A stretch of 12,290 bases of DNA from Treponema sp. UBA6988 (GTDB lineage: Bacteria; Spirochaetota; Spirochaetia; Treponematales; Treponemataceae). Of this stretch, positions 1-5,629 are shown piece by piece. A program made the translations under genes and the position numbers. Below the pieces are notes generated by a model. It made no database searches. It was not told the origin of the DNA and saw only the letters and a list, made by a program, of their open reading frames with translations. The stretch lies in assembly GCA_002448445.1 (NCBI GenBank), contig DJYC01000001.1, positions 567-12,856 of the forward strand. The letters are read 5' to 3'. The first letter of the stretch is position 1. Every line of letters starts with the position of its first letter.

Positions 1-1
1 G

Positions 2-496
2 ATACCTTCTGCCCTTGACAGGCGGATTACGGAAATTCGCTCTTCCCACGTTGGCTTTGTCTTTCAGAATTTTAATCTTATACCGGTCCTTAATGTTTTT
101 GAGAATGTTGAGCTTCCGCTGAATCTTGTAAACAAGGATTCTCCCTGTGCGCTTATGACCGGGGCGCAGCGTAAGGAATGGATTGACTACCTTATAGAAA
201 AGGTGGGACTTGCGGACTGGAAAAAGCACAAGCCTTCCGAACTTAGCGGCGGACAGAGGCAGAGGGTTGCCATAGCGCGCGCACTTGTTACAAAGGCACC
301 GGTTATTCTTGCAGATGAGCCTACCGCAAACCTTGACAGCAAGACCGGCAGCCAGATTCTTGAGCTTATGCAGAAGCTTAACAGTGAGCTAAAGACAACC
401 TTTGTTTTTTCTACCCACGACCAGCGCATTGTTGACATGTGCAACCACGTGGTCTACATCCTTGACGGCGAGCAGGTTAACGAAGTAAGAAGGTAA
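2..496 (+). CDS. ABC transporter ATP-binding protein, LolD/MacB type (5' end missing)
   Basis: This is the C-terminal 164 residues of an ABC ATPase; the frame is open from base 2, so the gene begins left of the window and the Walker A motif is outside it. What remains shows, in order, a Q-loop (FVFQNFNLIPVL, about bases 53-88), the signature LSGGQRQRVAIARAL starting at base 242, Walker B VILADEP followed by TANLDS (302-337), and an H-loop histidine at 416-418 in FSTHD. The TANLDS form and the short tail ending in DGEQVNEVRR are typical of the LolD/MacB/FtsE-like class, which powers lipoprotein release or mechanotransmission-type exporters at the inner membrane. Family members have about 225-235 residues, so roughly 60-70 are missing. 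The matching FtsX/MacB-type permease is not in view and probably lies to the left. The substrate cannot be told from this part. Confidence 0.93.
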   Translation: MPSALDRRITEIRSSHVGFVFQNFNLIPVLNVFENVELPLNLVNKDSPCALMTGAQRKEWIDYLIEKVGLADWKKHKPSELSGGQRQRVAIARALVTKAPVILADEPTANLDSKTGSQILELMQKLNSELKTTFVFSTHDQRIVDMCNHVVYILDGEQVNEVRR

Positions 497-507
497 AGTA
501 AATTTTC

Positions 508-521
508 AAGGGTGGGCCCTT
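508..521. repeat. Small hairpin downstream of ABC ATPase gene
   Basis: AAGGG (508-512) and CCCTT (517-521) pair around the loop TGGG, 12 nt after the stop codon. GGGTGGG (510-516) could instead pair imperfectly with the CCCTCCC-like stretch near 525-533. It has no T-tract, so a terminator role is weak; it may be part of the same GC-rich element as the hairpin at 546-565. Confidence 0.4.
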
Positions 522-545
522 AAACCCCTCCCTTTCCCGGCACGG

Positions 546-565
546 CTTAGGGCTAACGCCCTAAG
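546..565. terminator. Perfect 8-bp hairpin, possible terminator or part of a dispersed repeat
   Basis: CTTAGGGC (546-553) pairs perfectly with GCCCTAAG (558-565) around the loop TAAC. CCGG at 537-540 and CCGG at 569-572 could extend the structure across an internal loop. A TTTTGTTTTT stretch begins at 573, 8 nt after the stem (directly after the outer pairing if that forms), so intrinsic termination of the ABC operon is plausible. It may equally be an extragenic repeat unit; only a genome-wide search could tell. Confidence 0.45.
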
Positions 566-664
566 AACCCGGTTTTGTTTTTGACGGCGTGTTTTTTTTG
601 CAAACGTGATACTTTTTTTTGCAGATATGTTTATAATTGCTTATCTTGAATAGTTCACAAAAAA

Positions 665-693
665 TTTGCAAAATATGTAATTTGCCTTATAAT
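665..693 (+). promoter_or_regulatory. Sigma70-type promoter of the methyltransferase gene
   Basis: A consensus -10 box TATAAT lies at 688-693. A TTTGCA (4 of 6 matches to TTGACA) lies at 665-670 with 17-bp spacing. Transcription would start near 700-702, on top of the ATG at 702, which would give a leaderless or nearly leaderless mRNA. Confidence 0.55.
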
Positions 694-701
694 ATAAAGG
701 T

Positions 702-1433
702 ATGGAAATAATTCAAAATATAATAGAATATTATGATGAGTTGTATCCGGTGACGGAGGCTCAGAAAAAGTTTTATAGAGAACAACTTAGAAACTATCCG
801 GATCCTGCAAAGCTTTTGCGCGTGGGGTGCGGTACGGGGCTTTTTGAGCACCTGCTTGCCCGCGAGGGAAAGGATGTTACTGGCATAGAAAGCTTTCAGG
901 AGATGCTGCGCTCTGCAAATTTAAGGCGGCGCAACCAGCTTATGTCCATACGCTTTTTCCAGATGTCCTATTTGGACATGGCCCGCTTTTTAGGCAAGGG
1001 ATTCTACAACTTAATTTCTATTCTTGACGACAGGATTATTTTTATTCACGATAAGACGCTTTTGCGAAAATTCTTCTTTGACTGCAAACAGCTGCTGACC
1101 CAGGAAGGCTGCCTTGTAATTTCGCTCTTAAATTACAGGAAATTCAACAGTGTGCCCCTTATTCAGTTGCCACAGAGGAAGAGCCTGCGCGTAACCCTTA
1201 ACACGCAGATTGCTTCTGGTGACAATGGGGGCTTTCTCTTGTCTCAGGAGATAGAGACCGGCAACGGTAAGGTTCTTCAGGTTGTGAGCAGGGACAAGGT
1301 TTGCCCGGTTACGGATGCTGAGATTAGGGATTTTGCGGGCGAGGCAGGCTTTGCGGAGTGTGAATTCTATTCATCGTGGGAGAAAGAGCCTTTTACTGGT
1401 AGCGAGGACACGCTGATTGCCCTGCTAAGGTGA
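702..1433 (+). CDS. Class I SAM-dependent methyltransferase
   Basis: This 243-residue protein has the Rossmann-type methyltransferase layout. Motif I is LLRVGCGTGLFE (residues 38-49), and the acidic residue ending beta-2 is E63 in VTGIESFQEML, which should bind the SAM ribose. The usual acidic residue before VGCGTG is Arg here (R40), a small oddity. The remaining strands (YNLISILDD, GCLVISLLNY) fit the fold but do not reveal the substrate. No signal peptide or membrane segment is visible, so it should be cytoplasmic. The gene stands alone between GC-rich intergenic elements and converges on the PSP1 gene. The ATG at 702 has only AAGG one base upstream as a ribosome site, too close to work normally; together with the TATAAT at 688-693 this suggests leaderless translation. 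No better start lies close downstream. Small-molecule and macromolecular substrates are equally possible. Confidence 0.85.
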   Translation: MEIIQNIIEYYDELYPVTEAQKKFYREQLRNYPDPAKLLRVGCGTGLFEHLLAREGKDVTGIESFQEMLRSANLRRRNQLMSIRFFQMSYLDMARFLGKGFYNLISILDDRIIFIHDKTLLRKFFFDCKQLLTQEGCLVISLLNYRKFNSVPLIQLPQRKSLRVTLNTQIASGDNGGFLLSQEIETGNGKVLQVVSRDKVCPVTDAEIRDFAGEAGFAECEFYSSWEKEPFTGSEDTLIALLR

Positions 1434-1619
1434 CGGCTTCTCTACTGCGGCTTATAGGCTTTGCAGATGGTCTTTTCCCTTGAGCAAAGAAATCCTACCC
1501 CCGATTGGAAGGGTGGCGCAGCCAGACCGCCTGAAGGGCGGGCCGGAGCGAAAGCGTAGCCCTGGAAAGCGGGTTAGCATATAAAGTACGGTCCAGAAAA
1601 GCAAGAAGAAAATATTTTC
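1434..1619. other. Convergent intergenic region
   Basis: No gene is supported. It separates the 3' ends of the methyltransferase (+) and PSP1 (-) genes. It holds a GC-rich structured element (listed separately) and, just after the PSP1 stop, a 12-bp perfect palindrome GAAAATATTTTC (1608-1619). No classic bidirectional terminator with T-tracts on both sides is obvious. Confidence 0.65.
1511..1572. repeat. GC-rich structured intergenic element, probable dispersed repeat
   Basis: This stretch is far richer in G+C than its flanks and has nested pairing: CCGCC (1527-1531) with GGCGG (1537-1541) around TGAAG, then GGGC (1540-1543) with GCCC (1559-1562) enclosing a GC-GAAA-GC mini-hairpin with a GNRA-type loop (1548-1555). 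The first two stems overlap, so they would be alternatives. The style resembles the extragenic palindromic repeats often seen between genes in treponemes. That it is repeated is inference, since only one copy is in the window. Confidence 0.45.
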
Positions 1620-2558
1620 CTAGTTGATTCTCCAGCGGCTTCCGTCGCGTACGAAGCGCGATGCGTTTATTTCCAGCTGTCTGCCGTCTTCGCCCTGTAT
1701 TCGTATCATTTGGGTGAGCGGGTTTACTTCCGTTACGCGGAAAGATGTCTCGTCGTAGTTGAGGCGGATTCCTTCTATCGGGAGCTTTTTCCTTGCCTCT
1801 GCATACCAGTCGAATTCATAGCTTAGGCAGCAGAGAAGCCTTCCGCACTGGCCGCTTATCTTGGTCGAGTTGAGGCTGAGGTTCTGCTCTTTTGCCATGC
1901 GTATGCTTACGGGGCGAAGCTTGTCGCTTACCGAATGGCAGCAATAGGGCCTTCCGCAGACACCGAGCCCTCCTGTTATGCGGCTTTCATCGCGTACTCC
2001 AATCTGGCGAAGTTCTATGCGCATTTTGAATACTGTAACAAGGTCTTTTACGAGTTCCCTGAAGTCAACACGGTTGTCGCTAGAGAAGAAGAAGAGGGCT
2101 TTTGGCTCGCCTACGAGGAAGTGCACGGTTATGAGCTTCATGTCCAGGTGGTGGGCGGCAACTTTTTCGCGGAAGACGTCGTAGGCATGCTTTTCTTTTT
2201 CCAGAAGGTCACTGGCGTGCTCAAGGTCGCTTTCGTCTGCAAGGCGCACGATTTTTACCACATCGCTTGGCTTTATTCCTACTGGCTTGTCTGCTTTTCC
2301 CAGTACCAGGGCAAGGTCGTCTCCGTAGCGGGTAGGGGCAATTACGTGGGCTCCCGCTGTGAAGGGGTTGTTCTGGCCTTGAGGTGCGTCTTCGGGGAGC
2401 ATTGCGTATACGCCTTCGTTTGAATATTCAAGCTTTAGCTTTACAAGATTCTTTGGGAAAACGTAGGAGCCTGAATTTTTTTCGTAGTTGGAGTTGTCCT
2501 CCAGGCTTTCTATGTTTTCGCTTTCGTCATCTATGTCCTGTTCAAAAATGTCTGACAT
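1620..2558 (-). CDS. PSP1 domain protein, RicT/YaaT family
   Basis: This 312-residue cytoplasmic protein carries the hallmark PSP1/YaaT cysteine motifs: CGRPYCC (Cys 201, 206, 207) and GQCGRLLCCLSYEF (Cys 238, 243, 244). In Bacillus subtilis the homologue RicT (YaaT) belongs to the Ric (Y) complex with RicA and RicF; it binds Fe-S clusters and affects RNase Y-dependent mRNA processing, sporulation and biofilm formation. All the motif cysteines are present, so cluster binding is plausible. An acidic N-terminal extension of about 30 residues precedes the conserved part. GGAGG lies 4 nt before the ATG and sets the start. It is the last gene of the M23-bactofilin-YaaR-PSP1 operon, 47 nt after yaaR, and that gap holds a small hairpin. 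In B. subtilis, yaaR and yaaT are also near neighbours, which supports both calls. Whether RicA and RicF partners exist here cannot be seen. Confidence 0.9.
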   Translation of the reverse strand: MSDIFEQDIDDESENIESLEDNSNYEKNSGSYVFPKNLVKLKLEYSNEGVYAMLPEDAPQGQNNPFTAGAHVIAPTRYGDDLALVLGKADKPVGIKPSDVVKIVRLADESDLEHASDLLEKEKHAYDVFREKVAAHHLDMKLITVHFLVGEPKALFFFSSDNRVDFRELVKDLVTVFKMRIELRQIGVRDESRITGGLGVCGRPYCCHSVSDKLRPVSIRMAKEQNLSLNSTKISGQCGRLLCCLSYEFDWYAEARKKLPIEGIRLNYDETSFRVTEVNPLTQMIRIQGEDGRQLEINASRFVRDGSRWRIN

Positions 2559-2573
2559 AAAACCTCCATGAGT

Positions 2574-2588
2574 GGCATTTTAAATGCC
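2574..2588 (-). repeat. Hairpin in the yaaR-PSP1 gap
   Basis: GGCATTT (2574-2580) and AAATGCC (2582-2588) form a perfect inverted repeat around one base, effectively a 5-bp stem with a 5-nt loop. It lies between the stop of the YaaR gene and the GGAGG of the PSP1 gene. It has no T-tract, so it is more likely an mRNA stability or processing feature than a terminator, or it may be chance. Confidence 0.35.
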
Positions 2589-2605
2589 TGCGGTTTCATT
2601 CCGCA

Positions 2606-3148
2606 TCAAGTTGCCATCAAATCCACCAAAAGCCCGTTAATTTCATCGATTTTGGCAAGCATCTGCAGTGTGTCGCTGTGGGTGTGCAAGAGCCACTGTG
2701 CCATTTCGTCGAGCTTGGCATTAATCATAGTCACCTGTGTGTGCGGTTCGAATTTGCGTCCGCTTTTGCCCAAGCCCGTATGCTTGTGCTGCTTTACGGT
2801 GTAATTGTTTTTTACTATGTATTTCATGAACTGGCTGACCTTTTGGCGGTAGTCAGCAAAGTTTTCCGGCAGTTGGCATGCCTTTAGCTTTTCTGCTGCG
2901 ACATCTGCGGCATCCTTTAGGAAAACAACGGCTTCTTCCGTTGACATTCCTGCAATCTGCGGAGGAAGGCCTTCCTGCTTTAGGCGGAATTCTGCCTGGG
3001 TGCGCTCTATTGCCGAAGAAAATACATTTTTTTTTGTGCGGGCGGCTTTTTCCGCTTCCTCTTTTTGCTTGGAACGCTTGGCGGCTTCTGAGGCGGCTGC
3101 CTGGGCTGCGGAAAAGTACAGCCCCTGGCTCAAAGCGTCTACTTCCAT
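2606..3148 (-). CDS. YaaR family (DUF327) protein
   Basis: This 180-residue protein fits the YaaR/DUF327 family. It has a charged Ala/Lys/Glu-rich N-terminal helix (about residues 14-40), then a helical domain with the signature-like stretch SQFMKYIVKNNYTV, HTGLGKSGRKFEPHTQVTMINAKLDEMAQWLL, and a C-terminal helix ending in IDEINGLLVDLMAT. B. subtilis YaaR is about 146 residues and its molecular role is unknown. The frame stays open to a further ATG at 3253, but that extension lies wholly inside the bactofilin gene. The ATG at 3148 has AGGAG 5 nt upstream and overlaps the bactofilin stop by 10 nt, a coupled start. No signal peptide or membrane segment is seen. Its position directly before a RicT/YaaT-type gene matches the yaaR-holB-yaaT neighbourhood of Bacillus, which strengthens the assignment. 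Confidence 0.82.
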   Translation of the reverse strand: MEVDALSQGLYFSAAQAAASEAAKRSKQKEEAEKAARTKKNVFSSAIERTQAEFRLKQEGLPPQIAGMSTEEAVVFLKDAADVAAEKLKACQLPENFADYRQKVSQFMKYIVKNNYTVKQHKHTGLGKSGRKFEPHTQVTMINAKLDEMAQWLLHTHSDTLQMLAKIDEINGLLVDLMAT

Positions 3149-3621
3149 TCGCTCTCCTGCATTTCTGCCTCTTCGCCCTTCTTTCCTTCCGGCAGGTTGA
3201 TTTTCATGTCCTTGAGAATTGATGCGCTGGCAATGGCCTGCTTGTCCTGCCACTTCTGGACGGCTTCGTTGTAGAAAGAGTCGTCGCTAAGGGCAATGCA
3301 GTGGCCGTGGATGAGTACGTTTTTGTCCGCCTGAAAATAATGGGTCTGAATGTCCCCGATTACAATGCTGGAGGAAAGAAGGTGTACGCCTTCCGGGGCA
3401 ATTACGTCGCCTTTTATTACCCCTCCGATTGTAATGGATTTTGCGCTTATGTTTCCGTTGATGCGGGCATGCTCGCCGATTATTACGTTTCCTGAGGATT
3501 CAAGATTCCCGTCAAGGTCTCCGTCAATGTGTATGCAACCGTTTATCTTAAGGTTGCCTTTTATTGCGGAGCCGTTTCCCAGTATACTGTTTATTGAATA
3601 GTCGTCGTTAAAAAGTGCCAT
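3139..3621 (-). CDS. Bactofilin (polymer-forming cytoskeletal protein)
   Basis: This 160-residue protein has the right-handed beta-helix pattern of bactofilins: repeated short hydrophobic/Gly turns from about residue 14 to 110 (KGNLKINGCIHIDGDLDGNL, then VIIGEHARINGNISA, ITIGGVIKGDVIA, IVIGDI). A short N-terminal tail (MALFNDDYSINSILG) and a charged Lys/Glu-rich C-terminal tail flank it. Bactofilins polymerise without nucleotides and place cell-wall enzymes; in Helicobacter (CcmA) and Caulobacter they act with M23 or other peptidoglycan enzymes in shape control. The gene starts 1 nt inside the stop of the M23 gene (TAATG) and overlaps yaaR by 10 nt, so translation is probably coupled; no good separate ribosome site is visible. 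A role in placing the M23 enzyme and in the helical or elongated cell form is inferred from this context. Confidence 0.93.
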   Translation of the reverse strand: MALFNDDYSINSILGNGSAIKGNLKINGCIHIDGDLDGNLESSGNVIIGEHARINGNISAKSITIGGVIKGDVIAPEGVHLLSSSIVIGDIQTHYFQADKNVLIHGHCIALSDDSFYNEAVQKWQDKQAIASASILKDMKINLPEGKKGEEAEMQESEWK

Positions 3622-4640
3622 TATTTTATGTTTATGTATTTTGCCGGATCCACAACGTCCGAACCTACGTGAACTTCGTAATGCAAGTGCGGGCCTGTGG
3701 ACATACCCGTGTTGCCTATATTGCCTATTATCTGCCTTTGCCTTACAGTGTCACCCTTTGCAACACGGACAACGGAAAGGTGCGCGTAGCGGGTGTAGAT
3801 GCCGTGCTTGTGCTTGATGATGATGTAGTTGCCATAGCCGTCAAAGTCGTAGCTTACGGCTACAACGGTACCGTTTGCGGTTGCCATTACAGGGTCGCCG
3901 GTGCGGTAGGTGCTTATGTCCATGCCCTTGTGGATGTACCACTGGCCGGTGAAAGGATGCTTGTTCTGGCCGAAAGCCATGGAAATGTGGCCTATTCCGT
4001 TCTTGATGGGCCAGATGTTGGGGATGTCCGTAAAGAGTGTGCCCTGGTTCTTGAGCATGTTTGTAATCTGCTCAACTGGCTGGACTGCATTTTCCAGGTA
4101 TTCGGAAAGGTGCCTTATGTCCGACGTTTCCTTTAGGGAGCCGGAGATTACGTCTTTTGTGTCAAAGAGGGAAGCGAGGTCTGAGCCGTTGCCGCCCGTG
4201 GTCTTTTCTATGGGGGCGTTCTGTTCGATTCCTAGTAGGGAAAGCGACTGGCTGAATGAATTCTGGAATCTTTTTGCGGACTGGAGCAGGTTGTTGTTTT
4301 CGTCCCTAAGTTCGTCAAGACTTGCGAGGGCTTCTTTGTTTTCTTCCTTGAGCCTGCTTAACTCTGCGCTTGAGCCCGTTGAGTTGCGGGCAAAGGGCAT
4401 AAAGGAAATGACCAGTCCTGCGATAATCGCAACTGCTGCCGTAAGGGCAAATACGTTTGTCTGGATGTTGATGACTTTTCCGTTTGCATGCGGAACAATC
4501 ATTATGGTAAGCTTTTTGTCAAAGATATGGAATATGCGCACAAAAAGGGCTCCGGCTTTCTTGAAGGCGGATACTGATGCGCTCATTATTTGAGAAACAA
4601 AGTTATTTTCTAAATTTTTATATCTGCGTGTACGTGCCAC
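3621..4640 (-). CDS. Membrane-anchored M23 family metallopeptidase
   Basis: This 339-residue protein has a basic cytoplasmic N-terminus, one transmembrane segment (about 62-82), a coiled-coil stalk (about 92-135), a linker, and a C-terminal M23 (LytM/DD-endopeptidase) domain (about 205-339). The active-site set is complete: HKGMD (H237, D241), YAHLS (H287) and GPHLHYE (H318, H320), matching the HxxxD, catalytic His and HxH motifs. It should therefore be an active Zn peptidoglycan endopeptidase facing the periplasm. The GTG at 4640 is chosen as start because GGGAG lies 6 nt upstream and a promoter lies just before it; the upstream in-frame ATG at 4703 would put the -35 and -10 boxes inside the gene. 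The downstream 1-nt overlap with the bactofilin gene points to a shape-control pair, as in Helicobacter Csd proteins with CcmA. It is the first gene of the operon. Confidence 0.93.
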   Translation of the reverse strand: MARTRRYKNLENNFVSQIMSASVSAFKKAGALFVRIFHIFDKKLTIMIVPHANGKVINIQTNVFALTAAVAIIAGLVISFMPFARNSTGSSAELSRLKEENKEALASLDELRDENNNLLQSAKRFQNSFSQSLSLLGIEQNAPIEKTTGGNGSDLASLFDTKDVISGSLKETSDIRHLSEYLENAVQPVEQITNMLKNQGTLFTDIPNIWPIKNGIGHISMAFGQNKHPFTGQWYIHKGMDISTYRTGDPVMATANGTVVAVSYDFDGYGNYIIIKHKHGIYTRYAHLSVVRVAKGDTVRQRQIIGNIGNTGMSTGPHLHYEVHVGSDVVDPAKYINIK

Positions 4641-4667
4641 GGAAAACTCCCGGTAATTTATCATAAA

Positions 4668-4697
4668 ATTATAGCATATCAAAGCAAGAAGTGTCAA
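4668..4697 (-). promoter_or_regulatory. Strong sigma70 promoter of the M23-bactofilin operon
   Basis: On the minus strand a perfect -35 TTGACA (4692-4697) and a perfect -10 TATAAT (4668-4673) are separated by 18 bp. Transcription should start near 4661, about 20 nt before the GTG. The ribosome site GGGAG is at 4647-4651. Confidence 0.85.
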
Positions 4698-4711
4698 ATG
4701 CAAAGCTAAGG

Positions 4712-4740
4712 TTGACTTCTACAATATCCTATGTTATTCT
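4712..4740 (+). promoter_or_regulatory. Probable promoter of the tatD operon
   Basis: TTGACT (4712-4717; 5 of 6) and TATTCT (4735-4740; 4 of 6) are separated by 17 bp, giving a start near 4747 and a leader of about 87 nt that contains the inverted repeat. A second, weaker pair, TTGGAC (4786-4791) with TAATAT (4809-4814), overlaps the right arm of the repeat but would start transcription at the ribosome site, so it is less likely. Confidence 0.55.
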
Positions 4741-4763
4741 ATCGGTATAAAGAAAAAAAATGT

Positions 4764-4797
4764 GAGACAGTTGCTTATTTTTCATTTGGACTGTCTC
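4764..4797 (+). promoter_or_regulatory. Inverted repeat in tatD leader (operator or RNA hairpin)
   Basis: GAGACAGT (4764-4771) and ACTGTCTC (4790-4797) are perfect 8-nt inverted arms around an 18-nt AT-rich loop. The repeat lies downstream of the predicted start, 36 nt before the tatD ATG. There is no T-tract after it. It could be a repressor site or a 5' UTR stem-loop. Confidence 0.5.
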
Positions 4798-4833
4798 TTC
4801 TAATAGTTTAATATTCTTTTAAGGAAGAAAGCC

Positions 4834-5616
4834 ATGCAGTTTTTTGATACTCACGCCCACATAGGGTTGATTTATGACAGCCCTGTAGAACAGTTTCGCG
4901 TTATTCAGCAAGCAAAACAGGCTGGGGTAACACGCATTATAAGCATTAACAACAGCCTCCACGATTTTAAGAAGGAGTATACCGTCCTAAAGTCCATGAA
5001 GGGAGTTTACCACGCTGTAGGCGTTGGCCCCTCCGAAGTCAGAGCTCCTGGTTCTGACTGGCGGAATATAATAGAAGAAAGTGTCAAGCTTCCCAACGTT
5101 GTGGCAATAGGCGAGACTGGTCTTGACTACCTTAAGCAGTTTGGAGACAAGAGGAGCCAGATAGAGCTTTTTATTGCCCAGCTGGAGCTTGCGCAGAAAT
5201 ATTCCCTGCCCGTAATCATACACAACCGCGATGCAGGCAACGACATCTTTGACATTTTAAAGGACCGCATTCCGGAAAAGGGGGCAATTTTCCACTGCTA
5301 CAGCGAAGATGCCGCCTATGCAAACAAGTGCCTTGACGCTGGCATGAACGTCTACTTCTCCTTTGCAGGCAACCTGACCTACCGCAATGCCCGTAACCTT
5401 CACGATACTGTGCTTAACATTCCGCGCGACAGGATTCTTATAGAGACCGAAAGCCCCTTTATGATTCCTGCCGAATTCCGCGAAAAGAAGCGCACTATGC
5501 CGGCATACCTTGTTTCTACCGCAAAATTCCTTGCTGAAATGCTGGAAACCGACCTTGAAAGCCTTGCGGCCCAGCTTTGGACCAACAGCTGCAAGATATT
5601 CCAGCTGCCGGAGTAG
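4834..5616 (+). CDS. TatD family metal-dependent hydrolase (nuclease)
   Basis: This 260-residue protein has the TatD amidohydrolase-fold motifs in order: FDTHAHIG (H7, H9), GETGLDY (E94), IIHNRDA (H130), FHCYSED (H154) and IETESPFM (E206). TatD enzymes are metal-dependent DNases, commonly 3'-5' exonucleases, linked to DNA repair and nucleic acid turnover in the cytoplasm. One oddity is that the last metal-site acid, normally Asp in ETD(S/A)P, is Glu (E206); it is still acidic, so activity may persist. Length matches the family (about 255-265). The ATG has AAGGA 8 nt upstream. It is the first gene of a rightward run, 13 nt before the Dus gene. The exact substrate of this family member cannot be read from the sequence. 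Confidence 0.93.
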   Translation: MQFFDTHAHIGLIYDSPVEQFRVIQQAKQAGVTRIISINNSLHDFKKEYTVLKSMKGVYHAVGVGPSEVRAPGSDWRNIIEESVKLPNVVAIGETGLDYLKQFGDKRSQIELFIAQLELAQKYSLPVIIHNRDAGNDIFDILKDRIPEKGAIFHCYSEDAAYANKCLDAGMNVYFSFAGNLTYRNARNLHDTVLNIPRDRILIETESPFMIPAEFREKKRTMPAYLVSTAKFLAEMLETDLESLAAQLWTNSCKIFQLPE

Positions 5617-5629
5617 GCAGGGGTAAAAG

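Larger units (their letters stand above)
497..701. other. Intergenic region between ABC ATPase and methyltransferase genes
   Basis: No gene is supported here. The left half (about 508-572) is GC-rich and holds two hairpins, listed separately. The right half is AT-rich, with two T8 tracts (592-599 and 613-620), three TTTGCA motifs (597-602, 618-623, 665-670) and the promoter of the methyltransferase gene. Neither hairpin is followed directly by a clean T-tract, so an intrinsic terminator for the ABC gene is possible but not clear. Confidence 0.7.
4641..4833. other. Divergent promoter region
   Basis: This 193-nt gap separates the divergent M23 and tatD genes. The two -35 boxes lie back to back, 14 bp apart (4692-4697 on minus, 4712-4717 on plus). 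The tatD side also carries an inverted repeat at 4764-4797 and the ribosome site AAGGA at 4821-4825. Confidence 0.75.

Noticed and set aside
592..620. Two T8 tracts as phase-variation switches
   Set aside because: They are short and lie outside coding sequence and outside the -35/-10 spacer, so slippage would not obviously switch a gene.
1608..1619. 12-bp palindrome GAAAATATTTTC right after the PSP1 stop as a terminator
   Set aside because: It is AT-rich, leaves no loop and has no following T-tract, so it would not make a stable terminator hairpin.
1935..2423. Long plus-strand open frame of 162 codons across the PSP1 gene
   Set aside because: It is an antisense shadow of a clear PSP1/RicT gene with conserved Cys motifs; its translation has no recognisable domain.
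3149..3253. 35-residue N-terminal extension of the YaaR protein from ATG 3253
   Set aside because: It lies wholly within the bactofilin gene in another frame, while the ATG at 3148 has a well-spaced AGGAG and a typical operon overlap.
3615..4136. Plus-strand open frame of 173 codons opposite the M23 gene
   Set aside because: It is an antisense shadow; the minus strand encodes complete M23 catalytic motifs.
3910..4593. Plus-strand open frame of 227 codons opposite the M23 gene
   Set aside because: It is an antisense shadow of the same peptidase gene, with no ribosome site or domain of its own.
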